DNA of 64,000 nucleotides, from positions 21,886,001 through 21,950,000 of the forward strand of contig JBHGNT010000003.1 of NCBI GenBank assembly GCA_043228905.1. The letters are read 5' to 3'. The notes below the pieces were generated by a model. It was given only the letters and a program-made list of their open reading frames with translations, had not been told where the DNA came from and ran no database searches. Below, piece after piece: positions 1 to 10,920 of the stretch. A program made the position numbers and the translations under genes. Position 1 is the first letter of the stretch, and every line of letters begins with the position of its first letter. Origin of the DNA: Azolla caroliniana. Taxonomy: Eukaryota > Polypodiophyta.

Positions 1-483
1 GAAAAAACGCAATCAACTAAAAAGTGACTCATGCACATCTAGTGTGCATGAGCACTATATTTAGCAAATAAAAGCAAGGATTAGAAAAGCATCACATGCA
101 TATTTAGTGTGCATGAACATATTAGAAAAAAGCATGTAGCTATGCTTAGTCTCTCCCATCACTATATAAGGATGGGGAGCACATTGTAGTTTTGTTGATT
201 TTTTTTCTATAATGATCAATCAATCTAAAATATTCGTGGGATTCACGAATTTCCTAAAATAATTCTCTCTTTCTACCTAAATATTGACTAAATATACTAA
301 ACTCGTGGGATTCACAAGATTCTTATCTTATAACTCTTTATACCTATTCTTTACTAGCCTTATTTGTATTTTTCTTCCTCCTAGTCCAAAACCTCGGCGG
401 TTCCCACCCGACTCACGCAACGATCCGGAGCCGAAAGGCACGACACAGTTGGTGAACCCGACGTGAAGACGGGTGGCAAGGGG
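1..483 (+). promoter_or_regulatory. LTR-like leader of a Gypsy-like element
   Basis: Non-coding stretch ahead of a gag-like frame. It has a TATA-like motif (ctatataagg, about 163-172) and two similar blocks with a cgtgggattcac core near 235-247 and 303-315. It ends in a TGGTGAACCCGACGTGA motif at 450-466 that also precedes gag in the two other Gypsy-type copies of the window. The left LTR boundary lies outside the window, so the element's size is unknown. Confidence 0.45.
450..467 (+). other. Putative primer-binding site
   Basis: Starts with TGG, as expected of a site pairing with a tRNA 3' CCA end, and lies 17 bases before the first ATG of the gag frame. Nearly the same motif sits at 28509-28527 (plus) and 10307-10289 (minus) in related elements. 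I could not match it to a specific primer tRNA. Confidence 0.45.
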
Positions 484-1110
484 ATGGAGAATCAACAAGA
501 GGCGATGAACATGATGATGATGATGGTTGAGCGGATGCAACAAGAACAACGCGCGATGATGGAGATGAAGGCGGTAGTAGAGCGGCTTGTGCGACGAAAT
601 GGGGAATTCAACGGAAATGATGTGTCACGCTATCTACGTGACTACAAAGGGGAGATGATGCGATGTGGGATACCGGAAGGATTGCAAGTGATATCCTTCA
701 GTCGGGTAGCCACGGATGAGTTACAAGAAAGAATCTACAAGATACAGCAACAAAATCCAACATGGGGGTCCTTTGAAGAAGCTTTACGAGAGGCATATGA
801 CTACGAGAGATCGAAGGGACGAGATCAACACGAGTTTGACGAATGGGTGGCATCGGAGAAGACCCACCGAAGTGCAACATAAGCATTCCTAGAGTTCGAG
901 CATCGTCTTGCTCGACTCTCGGAGCGGGAACAACGATTGGTGGGGGAGGATAAAGTCCTAATGTTCGTAAAATCGATCGATCGAAAAGAAAGGATGGACA
1001 TCGGGATTGAACTCGAAGACGATGACGGTGCGAATGGTCTTACCGAAGATTGGGCCAAAGCCCAAAGGGTATGCCAGAGACATGATGAGAGGAAGATGAG
1101 AATCTTGTGA
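484..1110 (+). pseudogene. Gypsy-like gag (capsid) with in-frame stop
   Basis: The frame opens at ATG 484, with a methionine-rich stretch and then a capsid-like region (FNGNDVSRYLRDYKGEMM) of the same general design as the gags at 28548 and 10163. A TAA at 880-882 interrupts it. The same frame then continues with gag-like sequence (AFLEFEHRLARLSEREQ) to a TGA at 1108-1110. Gag packages retroelement RNA in cytoplasmic particles. This copy lacks the zinc knuckle seen in the Gypsy-1 gag, so it is decayed or only distantly related. Assignment rests on resemblance to the two other copies. Confidence 0.55.
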
Positions 1111-1337
1111 ACGATATGGCCGATGAAGGATGGTCGATTGAAGACAAACGATGGAGCCGATATGAAGGCCGAAATACAACATGATGGTGCGATGGAAGAG
1201 GGTGTAAAACAAGCTACCCTCTTGTCTTGCGAAAGAACAACGACGAAGGATAAGGCTGATAACCCAAGTGTAGAAGAAGATTTCAGAATACAAGTGTCCG
1301 AAACATCGGGTGAAAAGGGGTAAGCATAATTGATGCA

Positions 1338-1997
1338 ATGAAAGAGAGCAAGGAGGACTTGATTGAGGAGGTCACCACGAAAGATGACATCGAATTGAAG
1401 GTGGCTATGGATGAATCAACGACGGATGGCCATATCGAGACTTTCCCACCACTGATTCCAGAGACTCCGGCGGTTGCGTTCGAAAGGCAACGTGAGACCG
1501 AAGAGACGGAAGGTGGCGGAGAGAAAACAAAGGTCGAAGCCGATGCGTATGACAGAGAGATAGCCGAGAATATGGCTATGGGTGAAACAACGGAGGATGA
1601 TAATACCGAGGATTCCTACCCACTAATTCTAGAGACTTCGGCGGTTGTGTCCGAGAACCAATGTGAGACCGGAGAGACGGGAGGTGGCAGCAAGGAAGGT
1701 AAAGTCGGAAGCCGGTTCGGATGGAAGATGATCCGTCTGAAATTCCGATGTAAACAAAAGCACGACAACGCGAAGGTCGGGTCTACGATGGGAGAAGCAT
1801 GTAATACGGAGCACGCGCTACGGCACCAAAAGAAGCACGTGCTACGGCGTAAAGAGAAGCACACGCTACGGCGCAAAAAGAAGCACGCGCTACGATGCAA
1901 AAAGAAGCATGCACTACGGGGTAATACGACATCTTCCTCCACAGTGACGTTGATAGAGGCAAGTGAGTCACAGATCTCTTTGATTCGGGCCGTGTAA
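1338..1997 (+). CDS. Acidic repeat-containing ORF of unknown role in a retroelement
   Basis: ATG-initiated frame of 219 codons, not recognised as a known family. The first two thirds are rich in Glu, Asp and Thr and hold two copies of a 57-residue segment (171-bp period; cores PLIPETPAVAFE and PLILETSAVVSE). A basic stretch then reads KKHALRR-like units from a 24-bp DNA repeat. The last roughly 20 codons run antisense into a Copia gag fragment, so the 3' end is chimeric. It may be the remnant of a spacer region behind the gag at 484, or not a protein at all. Confidence 0.25.
   Translation: MKESKEDLIEEVTTKDDIELKVAMDESTTDGHIETFPPLIPETPAVAFERQRETEETEGGGEKTKVEADAYDREIAENMAMGETTEDDNTEDSYPLILETSAVVSENQCETGETGGGSKEGKVGSRFGWKMIRLKFRCKQKHDNAKVGSTMGEACNTEHALRHQKKHVLRRKEKHTLRRKKKHALRCKKKHALRGNTTSSSTVTLIEASESQISLIRAV
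1811..1919 (+). repeat. 24-bp tandem repeat, about 4.5 units
   Basis: Units begin at 1811, 1835, 1859, 1883 and 1907 (partial), each starting gcac/gcat and containing a ctacgg or ctacg core followed by an A-rich part. The period is a multiple of three and encodes an 8-residue Lys/Arg/His-rich repeat on the plus strand. Confidence 0.85.
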
Positions 1998-2265
1998 TCG
2001 GCTAACGACATGTCCTTCTGTCGGACATTGCTCAACTCCTGTTGGAGTTGCAGCTTCCGGGCCGTAGTGCTTGCCGCGAAAAACTTCTTTAGGTTTCCCC
2101 AAGCTTCTTTTGGCTTCATGGCATCTCGGACATGGCTCAGCAGTTGGTCTCCGATACTGGACGCAAAGTAGTACACCACTCTGCTTGCCACTTGTTTCCA
2201 CACAGGGAAGTCCTTGTGTGCCGCATCAGGTGTAGTGTCGTTTGCTCCGTCGACATAGCTTTTGT
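1934..2265 (-). pseudogene. Copia gag (UBN2-type) fragment
   Basis: Minus-strand reading gives a segment typical of plant Copia capsid proteins: PKEAWGNLKKFFAASTTARK, LQQELSNVRQKDMSLADYT and IKEICDSLASINV. The same region of Copia-1 (around 3700-3900) is clearly related. Only the middle of gag is present; there is no protease, integrase or LTR next to it. At about 1934 it is fused to the 24-bp repeat region and at about 2265 to decayed Gypsy sequence, so it is a scrap left by recombination or nested insertion. Confidence 0.7.
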
Positions 2266-2924
2266 ATCTCTTGGCCCTAGGCTTATCTCTATCACTTAAA
2301 CTAGTAATTTTACAAGTTCCATATTCGGAGAACCAAAATTGTTTCCTATTACATTTAATAGTTTTACAAGGGTTTAGGGTCTTAGTTTGCCTCGGGCTAT
2401 TGCGGCCCCACTCATTAATAGCCTGCATCAAAAATCCTCTCGGCTCTCCCCGTTGAGGGAGGCTCGATTGCGCTCATGGTTTGGCCTCACCGTAAGGAAT
2501 TGGACCGAATGCTTCCCATCTTGGCTCTTGACCCTCGCATATGCCGACCCGTTGTCTAGCACCTTCGTCTCCATGCGAGCCGCCGTGATGTATGGTTCAC
2601 CCAAGATGACCGGGTGCGAGGACATCTCTTGAACAAAGAAATGTTGATCTATTTCTACGTCCCCCACCTTCACACGTACATCCGGTTGCTTGGGTCGCCG
2701 CTCTAATCTTCCACCCGTGCTTTGTGTTGATCGACCACTTTCCCTTTATATAAAAGTCCATGGACATAAGGTTGATCTCAAAGCCATGGTCGATCAATGC
2801 TACAACCGGCTCTTTTACATCTCCGACCCGTACCGGTGTCTCCGTCGTCGCTCTTGCCCAATGCGGCCTTGTGTAGTGATTGTCCGCATAGTCTTCGTCT
2901 TCCTCAGGAACCTCAGTTGGCAAT
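2266..2924 (-). pseudogene. Gypsy protease region, right part of the split element
   Basis: Continues the minus-strand Gypsy copy whose gag lies at 10163-8603; the two halves are separated by Copia-1. It reads a retropepsin-like segment (ALIDHGFEINLMSMDFY) followed by DVEIDQHFFVQEMSSHPVIL, PYITAARMETKVLDNGSAY and a stop at the position where Gypsy-1 also stops (30672). The active-site triplet is D-H-G rather than the usual D-S/T-G, as in Gypsy-1. A frameshift lies near 2650-2690. Beyond 2428 only non-coding similarity to Gypsy-1 remains, and RT and integrase are missing. Confidence 0.7.
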
Positions 2925-3305
2925 TGTTGAGAATCAAGCTCAACTTGGTCGAGTGTGTGAACTCACCTTGAGAGTGAAGAGACACTCCAATGGTCAAGAG
3001 TCACCATTATGTCACCACTTTGTATTCTAGCATTTAGTATGAGTCATAGAATCATATTCTATGAAACATAACTTATGAGCTTTCACATTCCCCATGCTTC
3101 ATGAGGCTTGTAGTTAATCAACAGAGAGGGTGACTACATAAAGCAGCCTCCTCCCACCTTGTATTAATGTTGAGTCTTTCTCCTCTGTTAATATACTTTT
3201 AACCTTGCGTATACTCTGTGTGTGTCTCTCTCTCTCTCTCTCTTACACACACACATAACTCACATCTCTTCCGCTTCACAAGAATCCATCTCTTGATTCT
3301 TTACA
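2925..3305 (+). repeat. Left (5') LTR of Copia-1
   Basis: 381 bp, TG...CA ends, with a (CT)n tract and an ACACACAC run near its right end. No strong TATA box is seen; the best candidate is cataaag near 3138. Confidence 0.95.
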
Positions 3306-3318
3306 TGGTATCAGAGCG
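3306..3318 (+). other. Primer-binding site, initiator tRNA-Met
   Basis: TGGTATCAGAGCG directly abuts the left LTR. It is the standard Ty1/copia primer site complementary to the 3' end of plant tRNA-iMet. Confidence 0.95.
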
Positions 3319-3467
3319 ATTTGGTAGCTCGATCTAGCCCATTCACCTCATCGTGATCGTGTGTTGAGCTCTACGTCGACGACCAAGAATCGGCTCATAG
3401 CTATCGTAGCTTCACTACATAGCTCGCATTCGAAGAGAGAAGAAGAAGAAGAAGGAGAATCGACATA

Positions 3468-6400
3468 ATGAATACTAAAATGGGGAGCGCTCTCCCTATC
3501 GAGAAGTTGGATCGAAACAACTTCGCATCTTGGGAGTACAAGATGTACCAATACCTTGTCGGACAAGGCTATTGGAGCTACATCAAAGGAGCGCATGAAG
3601 ACCGACCCGCCGAAGCGGCTCCCGGATACGCGACATGGGAGCCGCGTGATGTATTGTTTGGCAACATGTGTTCACGACCACATGCTCGGTTACATTCGAG
3701 AAGCCAAGACGCCGAAGGAAGCGTGGGAAAATCTACGAAAGATTTTCGCCGCCAACACGACCGCGAGGAAGTTTCAACTCCGCCAAGAGTTGAACAACAT
3801 TCAACAAAGGGACATGTCCATCGCGACATACACCTTGAAGATCAAGGAGCTTTGCGACTCACTTGGCTCAATAAGTGTAAGTATAGATGATGATGAGATG
3901 GTGCAAATATGCCTCGACGGCCTCGCACCACGGTTCGGCGCGATGCGAACCACCGTTCTAGCACGGGAGAAATCTCCCTCCTTCTTCGAGCTCCAATCAA
4001 TGCTATTGGTCGAAGAAAACCACGTGCGTACAAGGAGCAATGAGTTGGAAGGACACATGCTCTACACACACTCTAATGGAGGAAGAGGACGCGGATGAGC
4101 GAGAGGCCGATTCGGCCAAGGACAAGGCGGACAAGGTCCGACCTACGACAACAACTCCCAATTTCGGCCGCAAAACGGAGGCCAACGAGGAACCTTCGCA
4201 AGAAGGGGGAGCTTCCACTCTAGCCCGAGCCATCAAAACGCAACCGAATGCGGATATTGTGGAAAGCTCGGCCACCACGAAGAAGAGTGCCGAAAGAAGA
4301 TGCGTGAATCGGCTTCCACAAGCCGACAACTCACGAATTATGCACACAACTCCGACTACGAGGATCGTGGCGGAATGTACGCATATAACTCCGACCGTGG
4401 CAGAATGTTCATGATGAAACATAGAGCAAAGTCTATGTCGGCCTCTACCTCAACTAGTGCCCTCAATCCCGAGGACGTATGGTTTGTTGACTACGGAGCC
4501 TCAAACCATATGACATCCCACAAAGAATGGTTTCTCGAACTTCAAGAGCCGGAGCAACCCGGTTATGTCGAAACCGTAGATGACACTACGCACCCGATTC
4601 GGCACATCTGCAATGTTCCGTTCGGTGAAAGAGGTAAGCAAACATACATTAAAAATGTCTTGCATGTACCCACCATCACAAAGAATTTGGTCTCGATCGG
4701 CCAAATCGTTGAGCAAGGGATGCAAGTATGATTCAACCAAGAAGGGTGCTTCATTGAAAAAGAAGGCCGAATCATCACATGCGGAAGAAGAGAGGGCCGG
4801 ATGTTCATTCTCGATTCGCACGAGATGAAATCTGCCATGTTCGCGAAAAGCACGAAAGCCGACTCCGACATAGAGCTATGGGATAAGCGAATCGGCCACA
4901 TCAATCTTAACAAACTCAAAGCAATGAAATCGAAAGGAGTCGTCATCAGACTCCCGACATTCATAGAGAAGGAGATTGAAGGTGTATGCGAAGCGTGCCA
5001 ATTCGGCAAGCAACACCGACACCCATTTCCAAAGGAGCGGAATGTGAGCAAAGGCGTACTCGACGTAATTCATTCCGATGTATGGGGTCCGGCTCAAACG
5101 ACGACATTCGGCGGATGCCGATATTACGTGCTCTTCATCGACGACTTTTCTTGGCACACTTGGATCTACAAGATGCGGCAAAAGAGCGAAGTGTTCAGAC
5201 ACTTCCAAAATGTCAAGAATGAAGTCGAGAAAGCCACGGGCCGACATGTACGATGCCTTCGATCGGATGGCGGCAAGGAGTACTTCTCGGACGATTTCAC
5301 GGCGTATCTCCGAAAGGAAGGAATTCGGCGAGAATTCACTTGCCAACACACTCCGCAACAAAACGGAGTAGCCGAGCGCAAAAATCGGCACATCCTCGAA
5401 GTAGCGCGGGCCATGATGAACGAGAAGCATATGCCCAAGTCATATTGGGCCGAAGCTGCAAATACGGCCGTCTACCTAATGAACCGGTGCACAACATCCG
5501 GCGTGCACGAGGTCACTCCGCACAAAAGATTCTTCGGAAAGAAGCCGAACCTATCACATGTTCGGATATTCGGCTCCATTGCGTACGTGCACATCCCCAA
5601 TGAGAAGCATCAAAAGCTCGACCCGAAGTCGGAGAAATGTATCCTCGTAGGATACTCATTGGAGCAAAAGGGGTACAAGTGCTACAACCCCTCAACTCGA
5701 AAATCTCGGGTAAGTCGAGACGTCGTCTTTGACGAGTCCGCATCCTGGTACGCACCAGAGACAACTTCGACTCCGACCCCGCTCGACTCGGAATCCACCG
5801 AACAAGAGATAGAGGATGAAGATCACCTTACGCGCATGTTCGAAGAAAGTTCGATCACGACCCGACTGAGCCACAAGAGCCTTTGAGCGATCAAAGCACA
5901 TCACGGCCTAGCCCGAAGATGGACAAAGGCAAGGCGAAAATGGTGGAATATGAAGACAATCGCTTCGACAACGATGAATCGACTCACTCACTCGACAGTG
6001 AGTTCGGCGGTTTCGAGGTACCAATCGGAGCTAAGAAAGCCCTCATCTCTGCAAATGAAAAACTCCGCCGATCCACCCGTGAAAAGTACCCCGTCAGCCG
6101 ATTCGGCTACAACGATTATATGGCGTACCATTACGCCTTTATGATGAAGGTAGCGACAATATGGGAGCCGGAAACCTTTTCGGAAGCCGTGAAGGACCCG
6201 CGATGGATCGAAGCAATGAACGAGGAGATGGAGGCACTACGGAAGAACGAGACGTGGGATCTTGTTTCCACGTCACCACACAAAAAGGCGATCGGATGCA
6301 GATGGATCTACAAGGTGAAGTATAACGCCGATGGCTCCGTAAACCGCTACAAAGCTCGACTCGTAGCGAAAGGATACGCTCAGACGCATGGCGTCGACTA

Positions 6401-7948
6401 CGAAGAGACCTTTGCCCCGGTGGCAAAGATGATGACGGTGCGGACCGTAATTGCGATTGCCGTGGGGAAAGGGTGGCACCTCCATCAAATGGACGTCAAG
6501 AACGCCTTTCTACAAGGCGAATTAGAAGAGGAGGTGTACATGATCCAACCACCTGGTTTCAACTCGAGCACTCATCCAAAAGCCGTATGCCCACTCAAGA
6601 AGCCACTCTACGGCCTCAAGCAAGCACCGCGTGCTTGACATTCGAAGATAATGCAATATCTTCATCAAATCGGCTTCCATATTTCAAAATCGGACAACTC
6701 CCTCTACATACGAAGCGATTCCGCAAGTTCGATCGTCATCATCTTATATGTGGATGACCTAGTCATTGGAGGTGAGCATCTCGTCGAAATCAATAAGGTC
6801 AAATCCCTCCTTTCCGACAAGTTCGAGATGACGGACATGAAGGAGCTTCACTACTTCCTCGGCATCGAGGTAATTCGGACTCCGGCCGGAATCATGATCT
6901 CTCAACGACACTACATCCTCAGCTTGTTATACAAGTTCGGGATGGCTGAGTGCAAATCCGCGGCAACCCCGCTCGATCGCAATCTCAAACTAGATGCGAA
7001 CTCTGGCACCAAAGCGTGTGAGCCGACTTAGTATCGGAAACTCATCGGGAGTCTCATCTACCTCACGATCACACGACCCGATCTCAGTTATCCGGTTGGT
7101 CTCCTTAGCCAATTCATGCAAACACCGCGTGATACTCACTTGGATTGCGCTAAGCGAGTTCTACGGTACGTGAGTGGCACAATGGATTGCGGCATCCTTT
7201 ACAAGTCCGCGATGCCAATACGACTCGAGGGGTACACAGACGCCGATTGGGCCGGCTACAAAGCTGATAGAAGATCAACCTCCGGATTTGTTTTCTCCCT
7301 CGGCAGCGGAGCAATATCCTGGAGTAGCAAGAAGCAGCCCACCGTCGCTCTTTCGAGTACGGAGGCGGAATACAGGGGCGCAGCCGTAGTTGCGTGTGAA
7401 ACCGTATGGCTCAAGAGGATTTTGAAGGATCTGGGCGTACCTATTAAGGATCTGACTTCCCTTTACTGCAACAACATGAGCAGTATCTATCTGGCTCGAA
7501 ACTCGGTGTTCCATGCGCGGACAAAGCACATCGAAGGAGTAGCAAGAAGCAGCCCACCGTCGCTCTTTCGAGTACGGAGGCGGAATACAGGGTCGCAGCC
7601 GTAGTTGCGTGTGAAACCGTATGGCTCAAGAGGATTTTGAAGGATCTGGGCATACCTATTAAGGATCCGACTTCCCTTTACTGCAACAACATGAGCAGTA
7701 TCTATCTGGCTCGAAACTCGGTGTTCCATGCGCGGACAAAGCACATCGGAGTGCACTATCACTTCATCCGAGAGTGCGTTCTGGCTGGCGATGTCGACCT
7801 ACAACACATTAGCACCAATCTTCAAACGGCCGACATCTTCACTAAAGCCTTAGGAGCCGACAAGCTATGGCAATTCATGACCGATCTCGGATTGACGATC
7901 CCTGACCTGCCAAGCTTGAGGGGGAGTACTAAAGACACTACGCAATAA
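3468..7948 (+). pseudogene. Copia-1 gag-pol polyprotein, multiply disabled
   Basis: Domain order is gag (UBN2 type, from MNTKMGSALPIEKLD), CCHC knuckle (CGYCGKLGHHEEEC, about 4252-4293), protease, integrase, reverse transcriptase (YVDDLVIG) and RNase H, the Ty1/copia order. Integrase keeps its three acidic residues (HSDVWGP, RSDGG, PQQNGVAE). The protease active site reads D-Y-G instead of D-S-G. Breaks: a frameshift near 3650; stops at 4096, 4729, 6636 and 7029; a frameshift near 5860-5890; and a 215-bp tandem duplication in RNase H at 7321-7750. It cannot make an active polyprotein as it stands. Confidence 0.9.
7321..7750 (+). repeat. 215-bp tandem duplication inside RNase H
   Basis: The block 7321-7535 is repeated at 7536-7750 with only a few base differences. 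Since 215 is not a multiple of three, it shifts the RNase H frame; the C-terminal part resumes in another frame to a stop at 7946-7948. Confidence 0.95.
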
Positions 7949-8213
7949 CGCATGGATTCCGCAACCACGCAACGAAGCAGTGAAGAGCCGATCTACCGCG
8001 CAAAGCCGCAAAGAAAGACGCAAGTCGAAGCACAGACTTCGCAACTACGCACGCAAGCCGAAGCACAGACTTCGCACAACGCAAGTTGGAGCACGGATTC
8101 CGCAACTCCGCATAAAACGACGATGCGAGTCGACGCGGATTCCGGAACCCGAGTTGAAGCAGGCGGATTTCGGATACCGTCTGAAACCGACCCGACTTGA
8201 GCTTGAGGGGGCG
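7949..8213 (+). other. Copia-1 3' non-coding region with two polypurine tracts
   Basis: A first G-rich tract (cttgagggggagt) lies at about 7914-7926, just before the end of pol. A second (gcttgagggggcg, about 8201-8213) abuts the right LTR and is the likely plus-strand primer. Between them are three imperfect units beginning acgcaag at 8018, 8051 and 8079. Confidence 0.6.
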
Positions 8214-8602
8214 TGTTGAGAATCAAGCTCAACTTGGTTGAGTGTGTGAACTCACCTTGAGAGTGAAGAGACACTCCAATGGTCAAGAGTCACCATTATG
8301 TCACCACTTTGTATTCTAGCATTTAGTATGAGTCATAGAATCATATTCTATGACACATAACTTATGAGCTTTCACATTCCCCATGCTTCATGAGGCTTGT
8401 AGTTAATGAAGAGAGAGGGTGACTACATAAAGCAGCCTCCTCCCACCTTGTATTAATGTTGAGTCTTTCTCCTTTGTTAATATACTTTTAACCTTGCGTA
8501 TACTCAGTGTCTCTCTCTCTCTCACTCTCTCTCTCTCTCTTACACACACACATAACTCACATATCTTCCGCTTCAGAAGAATCCATCTCTTAATTCTTTA
8601 CA
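8214..8602 (+). repeat. Right (3') LTR of Copia-1
   Basis: 389 bp, near-identical to the left LTR. It differs by a small number of substitutions and by CT-repeat length. Confidence 0.95.
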
Positions 8603-10163
8603 GCAATGCATTTACAATCGCGGGCTTTGTCACTTCTTGCTCCATTGAGAGCCGCTTCCTCTTCATTAGGTCGATGATGACCTCATGGAATTCTTTCTTG
8701 GCAATTCCAAGGACCTCTCGCAGAGTAAACTCTATGCGACTATCGAGGATCCTTTACTCCACTACCTTCTTCAACTCCGTTGCTTGTTCGATCTCCGAGC
8801 AAAGCTTGAAGTTGTGGGGGTTCCCCTTCTCTTTCCATCTTTCGTCGCGTGCTTGAGACTGGTTCGGCTCTTCCCTTCTTCGTGCACCTCGAGCGTCGTA
8901 TTTCCTTGATGGACCGGCTCCCTCGTCATTTCCTACCTTCTTCTCTTCTACCATTACTTCGTAGTTTTGGCAAGCGGCTTCCACTAAGCCTGTCTTTTCT
9001 TTCACCAGATCCTTCCACCCGGTTGCTCCTTGGACCCTTCTTTCCGCTTCATCCGCTTCTTCTCTTTTGAACTTTCCCCTAGAGAGGCTTCCAAGGATTG
9101 ACGGCCAAAAGTCAAACTCTTTCTCCTTTTGCCTCCTCACCTCTTTCCCCACTCGGATCCTAGCCGACGCCGAGTAGTGGACGGCTTCAACATGTCGTGC
9201 TTCGGCCTCCTCCATTAGCCTTCTCATGCCCCCTCGGCCCTGATTCAATCCCAAGGGATGCCTTGTCTCTGTCGAATAGACCCTATTGTTCCAAAGATAG
9301 ACAATATCCCTTCTTAGGGCCTCTTGAAAGTCTCCACACTCCCTTCATTGGTGGTCGGGATTGTCGCACCACATACATCTTTGCGTGAACGGGGGACGTC
9401 GATCTTGAGGGCTGCCACTCTCTCTCCTAGCTTGCGCTATTTGGAGATCTCGCACCATCTTTTTGAGCTCGTCTATTACCGACCCTCCCGATGGTGCTTC
9501 AACCACGTTTCTCTCGGGGATGAACCTTGCATTTGCTTGCTGTCTTCTTGGAGGTGCTCTACCACCCTTGGATTCGTGTGTCTCACTAATGGAACCTGTG
9601 GTTGTTTGGCCACTCAACGAAGACCCGTTGTTCCATTCCCTTCTCTTATCGAAGCGACTACAAACCCGTTTTACCATAGCCCAATCCGTCATGAGCCCAT
9701 CATCAGTTTCGAGGAGGAGGACCTTGCTTGTGTCAGGCACCATCCTATCGAGAGCCGAGAGTCACGCGAAGCGCTTCTCAAATTCTTGTGGAAGTGCCAT
9801 AGTATTTCTCCCCTTGCCGGGAAGCTCAACCCACTCCATTAGATCCCTTTTCAAAATTCTGAGTGAGTCATCAAGGCCGTACTTTTAGAGGAGTCTTTCT
9901 TCGAACTCCACCCAACTGCAATAGTCCACTTGGATCTCAAGTACCTCTATTTTGATACTCGGTGTTACCACTCTAGCGAATCCGGTTAGCCACCTATCTT
10001 CGGGGACGTTTCGCATAAGCATTTCGGCCTTATAGGCATCCAAGTAGCTCGTGGTATCTCTTCCATTGAACTGACCCGTTGTGCCGACCACTGTCTCTAT
10101 AGCCCGGTCTAGCCCGATGATGCCTTCTCGAGCATTTACCAAGCGGTCCGCCGCCGCCGCCAT
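8603..10163 (-). pseudogene. Gypsy gag, decayed, left part of the split element
   Basis: Read on the minus strand from ATG 10163, the protein parallels the Gypsy-1 gag at 28548: a capsid with DRAIETVVGTTGQFNGRDTT and AEMLMRNVPEDRWLTGF, a partial knuckle (RCMWCDNPDHQ near 9350), then a long charged region to the Copia-1 insertion. Stops include TAA at about 9885-9887 and a TGA near 9755. Gag would form the particle of the element. Divergence from Gypsy-1 is large, so this is an older family member. Together with 2266-2924 it forms one element. Confidence 0.75.
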
Positions 10164-10310
10164 CGCTTCAACGAGTTATTCTCAACAAATCATGGTTCTC
10201 CCTTGCCGCCCTTTCACGTCAGGTTCGCCGCCGCCGCCATCGCTTCAACGAGTTATCCTCATCGCATCTTGGTTCTTCCTTGCCGCCCTTTCACGTCAGG
10301 TTCACCAATT
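10141..10310 (-). repeat. 77-bp duplication of the primer-site/gag-start junction
   Basis: The block holding a (GCC)n run, catcgcttcaacgag and ctttcacgtcaggtt occurs twice, 77 bp apart (catcgc at 10161 and 10238). Only the outer copy keeps the full minus-strand motif TGGTGAACCTGACGTGAAA (10307-10289). The duplication may blur which ATG was the original start. Confidence 0.75.
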
Positions 10311-10596
10311 TTATGTTGCAATGTTTCACGCGTGTGTGTTACTTGGGCGGGACCACGACAGTCTTGGACTAGGGAGTACTGAAGGGATAGGGAAGACTCG
10401 AGGTTTGCTTTGAGACAATACTACTTCCCAACCCCTTCCAAAGCAAGGTCTCGTTACCCCTTTTGTGATGCCGGTGGCTTTCGTTGATCACGACTACTCG
10501 AGTTCTCGAGCTCACCGGACGAGCTACTGATCAAACGGGTACAAGCAAAGATGAGCACGCAAGATGAACACACAAGGGGATGATAACACAAACATG
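10311..10596 (-). other. Probable 5' LTR or leader of the minus-strand Gypsy copy
   Basis: No coding signal. It lies upstream of gag on the minus strand, beyond the primer-site-like motif. A small palindrome (ctcgagttctcgag, about 10498-10511) is visible. No matching second LTR is found at the other end of the split element, so the boundary stays open. Confidence 0.35.
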
Positions 10597-10920
10597 AATG
10601 CCCGTACGTCTTTATGAGGAGGAGAGGTGCATGGGCATGACCGACCGCTCCCTTGTCACAAGACGTCGAACATACGAGGAAGACACAAAACACATGCACA
10701 AATGCTCATACGCCTTTATGAGGAGGAGAGGTGCATGGGCAAGCCCGAACGCTCCCTCGTCACAAAACGACCAAACGTACAACGAATACACAAACAAACA
10801 CACAAATGCTCGTAAATCTTTATGAGGAGGAGAGGTGCATGGGCACACCCGAAACGCTCCTTCCTCTCAAGACGACAGAACGTACAAGGAAGACATAAAC
10901 ACACGCACAAAATGCTCGTA
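10597..10920 (-). repeat. About 105-bp tandem repeat, three units plus a stub
   Basis: Units start at aatgc at 10597, 10701, 10804 and 10911. Each holds ctttatgaggaggagaggtg; read on the minus strand this is a pyrimidine-rich box followed by cataaag, a weak TATA-like motif. The block lies at the 5' edge of the minus-strand Gypsy copy and abuts the tRNA array. Confidence 0.85.

Larger units (their letters stand above)
2925..8602 (+). mobile_element. Copia-1, LTR retrotransposon of the Ty1/copia type
   Basis: Full-size element bounded by LTRs 2925-3305 and 8214-8602 (both begin TGTTGAGAATC and end TTTACA). The target duplication GCAAT lies at 2920-2924 and 8603-8607. A primer site matching the 3' end of initiator tRNA-Met (TGGTATCAGAGCG, 3306-3318) follows the left LTR directly. 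Polypurine stretches precede the right LTR. The LTRs differ at roughly ten sites plus CT-repeat length, so the insertion is not brand new. It sits inside a minus-strand Gypsy copy; removing it with one GCAAT rejoins the Gypsy reading frame. Confidence 0.95.
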
